From the NCBI RefSeq assembly GCF_018100795.1, contig NZ_JAGJDY010000005.1:124001-188000 (forward strand): a stretch of 64,000 nucleotides of DNA, given 5' to 3'. The position numbers and the translations under genes are program-made. This document shows positions 1-7,677 of the stretch, piece after piece. Position 1 is the stretch's first letter. The number at the start of each line of letters is the position of its first letter. A model generated the notes under the pieces. The model had not been told where the DNA came from. It saw nothing but the letters and a program-made list of their open reading frames with translations, and made no database searches. Source of the stretch: Alteromonas sp. MMG017. Lineage in GTDB: Bacteria > Pseudomonadota > Gammaproteobacteria > Enterobacterales > Alteromonadaceae.

Positions 1-2453
1 TGTCTATTGTAGCCAGTGGTGTAGGATCGCAAACGCAAGCTAAACTTATGTCAGTGCTGGGGTCGGTTGAGGCTCTCAATGAAGCCTCTACCGGTGACGG
101 AGAGGTAACAAAAGATGATTTTTTCGGCGTGAATGTGACCAACGTTACCACTGCAAACGCCGGTTTAATGCAGCGAGAAAATCTGGGCGCCCCCATCGTT
201 GATGACGAAACACTTGCGGCACTGAATCTTCGAGTTTCACAACAAGAGAAATTTGCGCTAGCCACCGCGATTAAGGTGGCAATAGATAAAGCGGGCGATG
301 ATGCCAGCTTAGCCCTTCCTGACGGTATAGTTGATACGCTAGCACTAGCCCAAAATCCTGAAGCTTCCACAGCTTATATTGAAACCATTGAAGATACCGA
401 GGCTTATGCGTCAGCTTACGAAGAAATTATTGCAGACCCAGAGCTAGTAGATAGTGATTTAGATTCATCGGTTACCACCTACTTTTTGCTTGATTACTAC
501 AATCCTTTAATTAGTTATCCTGGCAAAAAGCTTACGTTAACCAGTAATACGACGGCGACTTATAGCAACTATTTAGGCACGTTTGAAGCTGAACGATTTA
601 GCGATAACAGTGAGATAACGTTGGAATTTGATGAGGGCGTTTATCGGTTCTCGCAAAGTGAATTTGTCGACGTTAACGGGGTTATTCAGGAAGTTGAAGT
701 AGGATATGATTACCATGAAATCACTTTTTTACCGCTAAGTGAGCAAGATGGCGTAGTCACGTTTGAAGTGACGTCGCTTTACTCAAAGTATTACCCCAAT
801 GGTGAATTGGAAGACATTCACAATATTATCGATGATCCTTCGCAAGTTACGGCAATTACCTTAAATAACGCCACAGAAATTACCATTGATAGTGCCGACA
901 ATAAGGCGTTGTCACTACCCGTGACTTCTTCTTTTTTTGAACCTGATAACAATAACTTATTTACCTTCAATTGGTCTTCAGACACGTTTGAATTTAACGA
1001 AGACGGGACGGGCAATACCCGAGTTGTCGATAATGATTTTACATGGGTGAAGCAACCTTACGGGTTAAAACCTGATATCAACGAACTTGTCATTACATTT
1101 GATGACGGAACAACACTGTCTTATGTGCAGCTAACCGACTCAAGCGACAATAATCTTTATGCGGTTAGCGGAATCTCGTCAGACGGACAACGCGATTCAT
1201 ATAAAGTAGATGCTGGGGGCGCGGTAACCGATGAAGATAAGTTCGACGTGGCATCTGTACCCGGTATCTATACTTACGCCTTTGATGGAGACAGCCTTAA
1301 TGAATTTTGGTGGGAGCTTTGGCCGAATGGAAAGGCCTATACCATTGAAGTCGGTGATTACAACGGTGACGGCAAAATTACAACAGAAGAAATTTTGGTG
1401 ATGTATGGTAATTGGTCAGTGGAAGCGAATGGGGAACTACAAATAAATCGCTACCGCTTTACTGACTATAGTTGGCCAGGTTGTTTCAACGAATCTGCAG
1501 ATTGTTACTTATACAACAGTCGAACATGGTCGGTATTTGCTCAGGTTGGCGATGCCTATCATATTACAAATCTGCACAAATTTGATTTTAATCAACAAGA
1601 TGGCAGCAGCGGATTCGATGGCATCGTTGATTACTTTACTCAAGATAACCGCCGCGTGTCGAAACAGGCGAACCGTCCTGTAACCGTAACACTGCCTGAA
1701 CACCCGCATTTACCAGCGCTACCGCCTCAAGCGTTTGTAAATTTAGTGGCACCTTCAGGTTACATAGGTACAACAATATATGGTGTTGAGCAAAACGGGT
1801 TGTACACAGTAGATGATGCGTCGATTACATTAAGCCTAGAAGCGGACGAAACTTATACTCGAACTTTCGAAGCGTTGTCGCAAGGCAGTGAAAGTGGAAG
1901 TTACGTAGTTGCCCCAGATAACAGCGTACTTTTACAAGCTAGTGGTATTGCGGCACCAAACGCGCTTCAAGCATTTCTACTGTCTTCTGATGACGTATTG
2001 ATAGGTGCTCATTTAGGTGCGCCAGTTCCGTTTTTTGAAACTCAGCAAGAGGCTGATGATTATGAAACGGTGTTAAGAGAAGGAACTTCAGTTGCTTCGT
2101 TTGATTCGTTAAAAGATAAGAGTCTAGTGTTGGTAGACGCATCACAAAACGGTGAATGGTCTGCCACTTATTTACAGTTTGATGGCACCAATGTGGTCAC
2201 CTATACCGACAGCACTTACTCAGAAGTAGACAATAGTTTCGGCTATGCGTTGAACGATGATGGGAGCATAGATATTGACGGTAGATTGTATCTCTCTTTG
2301 AGTACTACTGGATTCTCGGTATTCGTTTCTGATGAAGGAGAGGGTGATTATATTGACTTCAACTATCTTTTTGAAGATACGACACTAGCGGCTCAGTTCG
2401 TTGAAAATGCGAATAATGTGCGTGCGACGGCAGAGCAGTTGGGTGACAACTGA
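1..2453 (+). CDS. Large secreted or surface protein with EF-hand-like motif, 5' end outside the window
   Basis: The reading frame is open to base 3, so the first ATG at 48 is only an internal Met and the true start lies before the window. The visible part is about 816 residues. It is acidic, rich in Thr, Ser, Asp, Asn and aromatic residues, and looks like stacked beta-rich extracellular domains. A calcium-binding-like loop (DYNGDGKITTEE) lies about residue 445 of the 801-residue stretch counted from base 48, and a weaker Asp/Asn loop (DFNQQDGSSGFDG) about 70 residues later. Only a few Cys are present (one short C-x6-C region). The N-terminal signal and any lipobox are outside the window. No transmembrane or sorting signal is visible at the C-terminus. 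The gene ends before a strong terminator. I do not recognise the family; an Alteromonas-type surface lipoprotein is a guess. Confidence 0.75.
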   Translation, partial: SIVASGVGSQTQAKLMSVLGSVEALNEASTGDGEVTKDDFFGVNVTNVTTANAGLMQRENLGAPIVDDETLAALNLRVSQQEKFALATAIKVAIDKAGDDASLALPDGIVDTLALAQNPEASTAYIETIEDTEAYASAYEEIIADPELVDSDLDSSVTTYFLLDYYNPLISYPGKKLTLTSNTTATYSNYLGTFEAERFSDNSEITLEFDEGVYRFSQSEFVDVNGVIQEVEVGYDYHEITFLPLSEQDGVVTFEVTSLYSKYYPNGELEDIHNIIDDPSQVTAITLNNATEITIDSADNKALSLPVTSSFFEPDNNNLFTFNWSSDTFEFNEDGTGNTRVVDNDFTWVKQPYGLKPDINELVITFDDGTTLSYVQLTDSSDNNLYAVSGISSDGQRDSYKVDAGGAVTDEDKFDVASVPGIYTYAFDGDSLNEFWWELWPNGKAYTIEVGDYNGDGKITTEEILVMYGNWSVEANGELQINRYRFTDYSWPGCFNESADCYLYNSRTWSVFAQVGDAYHITNLHKFDFNQQDGSSGFDGIVDYFTQDNRRVSKQANRPVTVTLPEHPHLPALPPQAFVNLVAPSGYIGTTIYGVEQNGLYTVDDASITLSLEADETYTRTFEALSQGSESGSYVVAPDNSVLLQASGIAAPNALQAFLLSSDDVLIGAHLGAPVPFFETQQEADDYETVLREGTSVASFDSLKDKSLVLVDASQNGEWSATYLQFDGTNVVTYTDSTYSEVDNSFGYALNDDGSIDIDGRLYLSLSTTGFSVFVSDEGEGDYIDFNYLFEDTTLAAQFVENANNVRATAEQLGDN

Positions 2454-2485
2454 CTGCCTAATTCCTAAATTAACTTTGAATAATT

Positions 2486-2510
2486 AAAAGGGCCTGACGG
2501 CCCTTTTTTA
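2486..2510 (+). terminator. Rho-independent terminator after the large secreted protein
   Basis: A nine-base-pair stem (AAAAGGGCC pairing with GGCCCTTTT) around a TGAC loop is followed by further T residues. It sits about 30 bases after the stop codon and separates this gene from the GG-leader peptide unit. Confidence 0.9.
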
Positions 2511-2639
2511 TTATTAATGGTTAAATCTGCTCGATAACTAAGCCGAAGATCAGTATTTTACTTTATTAACTGTTAGTAAGCTTTCCTTGCTAGACAACAC
2601 TAGCGAATTAATTGAATACTTAAAAAGGAAAGCAAGCAT

Positions 2640-2942
2640 ATGAAACAACTCACTGAATTAGAATTAAATGAAGTGGCTGGTGGCTACGAATGGGAGCAAA
2701 TCGGCGTGGGTATTGCTATGGTAGGGCTAGGTATTGCTATTGTATCTACCGCTGGATTGGCAACCGTTCCTATTGCCTTGGCGGGCGCAGCAACGATAGG
2801 TGAAATTGGGTTAGGTGCAGCAGGCATAGGTCTAGCTGGTATGGGAGGCCTAGCCATTGGTGGCGGTGCGAGTGGCAGCTCAAGCAGCTCTAGCAGCTCA
2901 AGCAGCATGAAAATGCAAGAATCTGAAACTGAAGACGAATAG
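2640..2942 (+). CDS. Microcin-like precursor peptide with double-glycine leader and serine-rich tail
   Basis: The 100-residue protein starts with a 15-residue leader, MKQLTELELNEVAGG. This matches the double-glycine export leader (L-S/T-x-x-E-L-x-x-V/I-x-G-G) cleaved by C39-peptidase ABC transporters. The mature part would be 85 residues: a long Gly/Ala/Ile-rich hydrophobic stretch with GxxxG-type spacing (about residues 22-78), ten consecutive Ser (80-89) and an acidic end, ESETEDE. Glycine-rich hydrophobic helices after a GG leader are typical of class II microcins and colicin V. A Ser-rich C-terminal stretch recalls class IIb siderophore-microcins, but here it is internal rather than terminal. 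An AAGGA Shine-Dalgarno lies 10 bases upstream. The next gene starts 8 bases after the stop. No transporter is nearby. The export signal is directly visible; antibacterial activity is inference. Confidence 0.8.
   Translation: MKQLTELELNEVAGGYEWEQIGVGIAMVGLGIAIVSTAGLATVPIALAGAATIGEIGLGAAGIGLAGMGGLAIGGGASGSSSSSSSSSSMKMQESETEDE
2877..2906 (+). repeat. Short AGC/TCA serine-codon repeat inside the peptide gene
   Basis: Ten Ser codons in a row are made from AGC, TCA and TCT in a near-repeating order (AGC TCA AGC AGC TCT, then AGC AGC TCA AGC AGC). Such imperfect trinucleotide tracts can change in length by slippage, so the Ser number may vary between strains. Confidence 0.6.
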
Positions 2943-2950
2943 AGCCAACT

Positions 2951-3250
2951 ATGTATAAAGTCATTGTGAGTGGAAATAATATTGATACCGTATCTGCACT
3001 AAAAGTGCTACGTACGCTGGTTGATTTACCGCTGTCGAAGGTGATTCAAATGGCGAAAGCCATTAGCTCACTTGAGCGCTTTACTTTGGTAAGTGGTGTT
3101 GATGAAGCGTATGCTCAGCAATTAGCGCTTGAATTCGCAAACGTTCAAGTGGATGCCAAAGTCGAGCCTTGTGATACTGAGGAGCGGGTAGTAAGGGTTC
3201 CGCTGGCGCAGCATCGAAAGAAATGGCGTTTATTTGGCTTGCTTAAATGA
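2951..3250 (+). CDS. Small protein resembling the ribosomal L7/L12 C-terminal domain
   Basis: This 99-residue protein has the hydrophobic and basic pattern of the L7/L12 C-terminal (ClpS-like) fold. It shows a first beta strand (YKVIVSG), a helix (TVSALKVLRTLVDL), the segment LPLSKVIQMAKAI corresponding to the GLGLKEAKDLV helix of L7/L12, a turn, then a helix (DEAYAQQLALEFA) and a last strand (VQVDAKVE). It lacks the N-terminal dimerisation domain and hinge of true RplL. A basic tail (residues 86-99, QHRKKWRLFGLLK) is added. It follows the GG-leader peptide by 8 bases, so the two are almost certainly co-transcribed. A partner, maturation or immunity role is possible from context only; typical microcin immunity proteins are membrane proteins and this one is not. 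Confidence 0.7.
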   Translation: MYKVIVSGNNIDTVSALKVLRTLVDLPLSKVIQMAKAISSLERFTLVSGVDEAYAQQLALEFANVQVDAKVEPCDTEERVVRVPLAQHRKKWRLFGLLK

Positions 3251-3257
3251 CTCTCTA

Positions 3258-3281
3258 ACGGTCAGCAATAACACTGACCGT
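3258..3281. terminator. Hairpin between convergent genes, possible weak bidirectional terminator
   Basis: A perfect 8-bp inverted repeat (ACGGTCAG/CTGACCGT, 8-base loop) lies between the convergent peptide unit and the FAD oxidoreductase gene. There is no T run on either side, so termination strength is doubtful. Confidence 0.35.
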
Positions 3282-3310
3282 ATTCTGCCTACTTGTAGAA
3301 TTACTCCGCG

Positions 3311-4975
3311 CTAGGAATGAGTGCTAGAGGGCACTAAAGCCAGTGCTACCGCTTCTGCTACGCGAATGCCATCAATACCTGCAGACCAGATGCCTCCTGC
3401 ATAGCCTGCCCCTTCGCCTGCCGGGTACAAACCCTCAATATTCACGCTCTCGTAGTGTTTATCACGTTTGATACATACTGGTGATGAAGTACGGGTTTCA
3501 ACGCCGGTTAGCATACCATCAGCCTTAGCAAAGCCTTTGATTTGACGATTAAATGCGGGAATGGCTTCGCGGATAGATTCGATAACAAAATCAGGAACGA
3601 CTTTACTTAAATCTGTCAGGGTAATACCTGGTGTATAAGAAGGCTTTACGTCACCCACTTCTTCGCTTGGTTTGCCAGCTAAAAAGTCGCCAATAAGCTG
3701 CGCGGGTGCGTGGTAGTTTTCGCCGCCAACCTTATAAGCCAATTCCTCTAGTTTACGCTGAAGATCTATGCCCGCCAACGGGTGTTCTGGGTAATCTATT
3801 TCAGGGGTAATACCTACCACAATAGCGCTGTTGGCATTTCGTTCGTGACGAGAATATTGGCTCATGCCATTGGTGACTACGCGGCCTGGTTCAGATGCTG
3901 CAGCCACAACAGTTCCACCTGGACACATACAAAAGCTGTATACAGTACGGCCATTTCTACAGTGGTGCACAAGTTTGTAATCGGCTGCGCCCAAAATAGG
4001 GTTTCCAGCGTTATCGCCAAATCGACAGCTGTCGATCATGCTTTGTTCGTGTTCAATTCTAAAACCAATTGAGAAGGGCTTAGCTTCTATGTACACACCT
4101 TGGTCATAAAGTGATTGAAAGGTATCGCGCGCGCTATGGCCTATTGCCATAATCACTTTGGTGCAGGGGAGGTAGCTACCGTCAGATAAGAAAAGCCCTT
4201 TAATTTTATGGCTTTTTGACTGTTCATCTACACCAGAGCTGTTTGTATCAGCACCAGGGCTGTCTAAATCCAAACGTTCTACCCGAGTACTGAAGCGAAT
4301 TTCACCGCCAAGAGAAATGATCTGCTCGCGCATTTTCTCTACCATGCTCACCAGTTTAAACGTACCAATATGCGGCTTACTCACATACATGATTTCTTCA
4401 GGGGCGCCAGCAGCAACAAATTCATTCAATACCTTACGGCCATAATGCTTGCGATCTTTTACCTGACTATATAGCTTGCCGTCAGAAAAAGTGCCCGCGC
4501 CGCCTTCGCCAAATTGTACATTCGACTCTGGGTTTAAGGGTTGTTTACGCCAAAAACCAAAGGTGTCTTTGGTGCGTTCACGAACAGCTTTACCTCGCTC
4601 AAGTACAATGGGTTTGAAACCCATTTGTGCCAAAATCAGCGCAGCGAATAGACCGCAAGGCCCAAGACCAACCACCACTGGACGGTCTGTAATATCACTT
4701 GGTGCAGTGGCAACAAACTTATAACGCATGTCAGGGGTTAATCGCACGCTGGTATCTTTGGCGAATTTTTCGAGCAGTGCAGCTTCGTTTTCTACCGCTA
4801 CATCAAGGGTGTAAATAAGCTGGATGTCTCTATTGTTACGCGCATCGTAACCTCGTTTAAATACCGTGGTTTCAAGAAGCATCGACTTTGTGATTTGAAG
4901 CTTGTGCAAAATTGCGTTTTCTATCGCAACTTCATCGTGATCTAGCGGTAATTTAATATCGGTTAAACGCAACAT
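3311..4975 (-). CDS. FAD-dependent NAD(P)-type oxidoreductase (COG2509-like)
   Basis: This 554-residue cytosolic flavoprotein has an N-terminal extension of about 95 residues. A Rossmann FAD-binding motif follows (GLGPCG at 103-108), with a downstream ERGKAVRERTKDTFGFW segment and the motif FGEGGAGTFSDGKL. These are hallmarks of the uncharacterised FAD-dependent dehydrogenase family that resembles geranylgeranyl reductase and HI0933-like proteins. A second FAD contact near the C-terminus (GLYPAGEGAGYAGGI) is intact, and the length is normal for the family. It is transcribed alone, convergent with the upstream peptide unit and divergent from fdxA. The substrate is unknown. Confidence 0.85.
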   Translation of the reverse strand: MLRLTDIKLPLDHDEVAIENAILHKLQITKSMLLETTVFKRGYDARNNRDIQLIYTLDVAVENEAALLEKFAKDTSVRLTPDMRYKFVATAPSDITDRPVVVGLGPCGLFAALILAQMGFKPIVLERGKAVRERTKDTFGFWRKQPLNPESNVQFGEGGAGTFSDGKLYSQVKDRKHYGRKVLNEFVAAGAPEEIMYVSKPHIGTFKLVSMVEKMREQIISLGGEIRFSTRVERLDLDSPGADTNSSGVDEQSKSHKIKGLFLSDGSYLPCTKVIMAIGHSARDTFQSLYDQGVYIEAKPFSIGFRIEHEQSMIDSCRFGDNAGNPILGAADYKLVHHCRNGRTVYSFCMCPGGTVVAAASEPGRVVTNGMSQYSRHERNANSAIVVGITPEIDYPEHPLAGIDLQRKLEELAYKVGGENYHAPAQLIGDFLAGKPSEEVGDVKPSYTPGITLTDLSKVVPDFVIESIREAIPAFNRQIKGFAKADGMLTGVETRTSSPVCIKRDKHYESVNIEGLYPAGEGAGYAGGIWSAGIDGIRVAEAVALALVPSSTHS

Positions 4976-5190
4976 AATAATAGGTACTCTTAGCTTTGCC
5001 GGACGGCCTTTCCGTCAGGGCGCGCGTATGGTAAATCAGCAACAAGACTAATACTAGCTGCAATCACGGGTAAGCAGTGGGTTAATTAGCTTATTTACCT
5101 TAGAATAATAGAGTAAAAAGAAATTTGAGTTTTACACAGGCTAATTTAAACTTGGCACCCTGAAATAATAACCCAAGCATGTAGGTGCAA

Positions 5191-5517
5191 ATGACCTTTG
5201 TAGTGACAGACAATTGCATAAACTGTAAGTACACAGACTGTGTTGCAGTATGCCCAGTAGATGCATTCTTTGAAGGACCTAATTTTTTAGCCATAGATCC
5301 TGCTATATGTATCGATTGTGCGCTATGTGTGCCTGAATGTCCTGCCGACGCCATTGTTCAAGACACGCACCTCACTGATGCGCAAAAACCGTATTTGGCC
5401 ATCAACGAAGCGCTTGCCGCGAAATGGCCTAACATCATCGAGCTTAAAGCGCCGCCTGAAGACGCCGATGTATGGAATGGTGTGCCAGATAAACTCGCCT
5501 TGCTTGAACACGAATAG
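5191..5517 (+). CDS. fdxA: Ferredoxin FdxA, [3Fe-4S][4Fe-4S] seven-iron type
   Basis: This 108-residue soluble electron carrier has two cysteine clusters: C9, C12, C17 and C21, then C40, C43, C46 and C50 followed by Pro. This is the pattern of Azotobacter ferredoxin I-type proteins with one [3Fe-4S] and one [4Fe-4S] centre. The C-terminal extension of about 55 residues (ending GVPDKLALLEHE) is also typical. I chose ATG at 5191 because family members start MTFVVTDNC. An in-frame GTG at 5185 is an alternative, but it overlaps the AGG-like ribosome site. The gene is monocistronic or loosely linked to the following methyltransferase gene (64 bases). Confidence 0.92.
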   Translation: MTFVVTDNCINCKYTDCVAVCPVDAFFEGPNFLAIDPAICIDCALCVPECPADAIVQDTHLTDAQKPYLAINEALAAKWPNIIELKAPPEDADVWNGVPDKLALLEHE

Positions 5518-5580
5518 CGTGCCCGATTAATAAACAACAATGCACCTGTACGCTTCGTCTCCTAAAACGGAAAAAATAGA

Positions 5581-6384
5581 ATGTTGAAACTGGATGATGT
5601 TAAAAAGCTGCATCAGAAAAAATACCGTAGCCAATTCGGCTTTTATTTAGTGGAAGGCGAGCATTTGGTATTGGAGCTTGCTAAGACGATAAATGCTCAT
5701 ACTAGTGAAAAGCTAAGTGCAGAATCTATCACGCTTTACATCACCGATGACTTTGAACAAAAGGCGAGGGCACTTGATTCGGGTTTTACGGTTGTAAACG
5801 TCACCCAAAAGCAAATGTCACAGTTAAGTGATACTAAAACGCCACAAGGTATTATTGCCTGTGTGCCACTGCCTAGCCCTACAGCTAGCGCAGCCAATAC
5901 TCTAGAGAATGCGTCGAATAAAGGTTCGAAACAAGAGCTTAAACATACAGGTAAGCAGCGCTATGTGTATCTGCACGAAGTTCAAGACCCAGGAAATTTA
6001 GGCACCATAATAAGAACATTAGCCTGGTTCGATAATTTCACCTTATTACTAAGCCCCAACAGCGTAGACCCTTTTAATTCTAAAGTGGTGCGTTCAAGTA
6101 TGGGGGCAATCTTTCACGTGCCTATTGAATTAGACGTGAGCCTAAACGCATTACAATCCCGCTTTAGCCGGTTTGCCTATTTAGATATGGCAGGTGAAGC
6201 CGTTACCGCATCGTCGTTTTCAGATTTCGACTGCTACTTATTTGGTAATGAGGCCCGCGGCGTTCCTAAATCGGCGCTTTCTCAGTTTAATGCCGAGGCG
6301 TACACCATAGCCGGCAGTGGTAAGATAGATTCGCTTAACTTGGCCAGTGCCGTGAATATGTGTGTTTATGAGTTGTCCCGTTAG
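5581..6384 (+). CDS. TrmH/SpoU-family RNA 2'-O-methyltransferase
   Basis: This 267-residue protein has an N-terminal substrate-binding region (residues about 1-90, with YLVEGEHLVLEL) and a C-terminal SPOUT knotted methyltransferase domain. The three SPOUT motifs are visible: VQDPGNLGTIIRTLAWF (motif 1, Asn and Arg intact), LFGNEARGVP (motif 2) and IDSLNLASAVNMCVYE (motif 3). It transfers a methyl group from SAM to a ribose 2'-OH in rRNA or tRNA; the exact target cannot be read from sequence. The length is normal. A spacer with variable, low-complexity residues (about 98-122) links the domains. Confidence 0.88.
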   Translation: MLKLDDVKKLHQKKYRSQFGFYLVEGEHLVLELAKTINAHTSEKLSAESITLYITDDFEQKARALDSGFTVVNVTQKQMSQLSDTKTPQGIIACVPLPSPTASAANTLENASNKGSKQELKHTGKQRYVYLHEVQDPGNLGTIIRTLAWFDNFTLLLSPNSVDPFNSKVVRSSMGAIFHVPIELDVSLNALQSRFSRFAYLDMAGEAVTASSFSDFDCYLFGNEARGVPKSALSQFNAEAYTIAGSGKIDSLNLASAVNMCVYELSR

Positions 6385-6562
6385 CCTTTTGCTAAGGTTA
6401 ATCAAACATATATTCACCCCACTGCGACAATACGCAGTAAACTCATTATTGAAAGATTAATGCGGCTTAGCGTTATTCGCTGGTTCCTCATTAGCTTGAT
6501 AACAACCTAGACATTAGCAAAGTACTAATAGCTTGGTATCACACCCGAAAAGGATAATAACA

Positions 6563-7570
6563 GTGGCCTTACAATGGTTTCCTGGGCACATGCACAAAGC
6601 CCTTAAAGAGATTAAGGAATCGCTTAGTCAGGTAGATGTACTGATTGAGGTGCTTGATGCACGCATCCCGTTTTCAAGCGAAAACCCAGAGATTGCAAAA
6701 TTACGAGGCGATAAGCCGTGCATAAAAATTCTCAATAAGTACGACTTGGCCGACCCGGAAATAACGGCGCAGTGGCAAGCATACTTGGAATCTGAACGTG
6801 GGGTTAAAACCCTTACTACTTCTAGCGATAACCCTGCTAGTAGTAAACAAGTGATGGGGCTGATTAAAACCATTTGTGCGCACAAAGACGTGCAGCATAA
6901 AGCGATTAAAGCCATGATCACGGGAATTCCAAACGTAGGGAAGTCTACCCTTATAAATATTTTGGCCGACCGTATTATAGCTAAAACCGGTAACGAGCCA
7001 GCGGTGACGAAAAGCCAGCAACGTATTAATTTAGGTGATGGCATTGTGCTTTTCGATACCCCAGGGGTGTTATGGCCAAAGCTAGAAAACCCTAATTCTA
7101 TTTATCGTTTAGCGTCTTCAGGGGCGGTTAAGAACACCGCCATGGAATATGATGATGTAGGGTTTTACGCTGCCGATTACCTAATTAAAGCGTATCCTGA
7201 AGTGCTAAAAACGAATTACAAATTAGAAGACATTCCTGACACTGAAATAGAGTTTTTAGAAGCCGCGGCAAAAAAGCGGGGCGCGATAATGACTGGTGGG
7301 CGCGTAAATCTTCACAAAATATGTGAAGTATTATTGAACGAACTGCAATCAGGTAAATTAGGCCGAATAACCCTAGAAACGCCAGAGATGATTGAAGTCG
7401 AAAAACGTGAAATAGCAGAAGCGGCAGCAAAGAAAGCCGCTGATAACGCCAAGCGCAAGCAACGGTTCAAAGATGGCTCGCTTACGCCAGATAAAAAAGC
7501 TAGAAAAGAAAAACGAAATGAAAAGCGTGAAGCACAAAGTATAAGAATGAAGAAAAACGCGAAGAAGTAG
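6563..7570 (+). CDS. YlqF/YawG-type circularly permuted ribosome-assembly GTPase
   Basis: From the GTG start at 6563 the protein has 335 residues and begins MALQWFPGHMHKALKEI, the usual start of this family. The GTPase motifs are in permuted order: G4 NKYD at 58-61, G1 GIPNVGKS at 121-128 and G3 DTPG at 165-168. RbgA/YlqF relatives assist large ribosomal subunit assembly. A Lys/Arg/Ala-rich C-terminal tail (about residues 275-335) is likely RNA-binding. An AAAAGGA ribosome site precedes GTG by about 10 bases. A longer reading from TTG at 6533 adds ten residues that do not fit the family. Confidence 0.88.
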   Translation: MALQWFPGHMHKALKEIKESLSQVDVLIEVLDARIPFSSENPEIAKLRGDKPCIKILNKYDLADPEITAQWQAYLESERGVKTLTTSSDNPASSKQVMGLIKTICAHKDVQHKAIKAMITGIPNVGKSTLINILADRIIAKTGNEPAVTKSQQRINLGDGIVLFDTPGVLWPKLENPNSIYRLASSGAVKNTAMEYDDVGFYAADYLIKAYPEVLKTNYKLEDIPDTEIEFLEAAAKKRGAIMTGGRVNLHKICEVLLNELQSGKLGRITLETPEMIEVEKREIAEAAAKKAADNAKRKQRFKDGSLTPDKKARKEKRNEKREAQSIRMKKNAKK

Positions 7571-7677
7571 CGCGCGCAAAAGAATATAGAAATATTCGCA
7601 TAAAAGACGTATTGTAAATTAATTGAACCAGCAGAACGCTTGTTAACCAATGACATATAATCAAGGAACGACTATTT

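Noticed and set aside
1..2453. Substrate of the exosortase
   Set aside because: Its C-terminus has no PEP motif, helix or basic tail.
2877..2906. CRISPR-like or satellite repeat
   Set aside because: Only about two imperfect units inside a coding frame, without spacers.
2684..2908. Pro/Leu-rich antisense frame of 74 residues opposite the GG-leader peptide
   Set aside because: It is the complement of the Gly/Ser codons, has no ribosome site and no family pattern.
2951..3250. A second rplL ribosomal protein gene
   Set aside because: It lacks the N-terminal dimerisation domain and hinge, is not next to rplJ or rpoB, and carries an extra basic tail.
5153..5170. Sigma-54-like TGGCAC before fdxA
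   Set aside because: The required GC pair at the right spacing (TTGCA-type element) is missing.
6533..6562. Upstream TTG start of the GTPase gene
   Set aside because: The extra ten residues do not occur in the family, and a good ribosome site serves GTG 6563.
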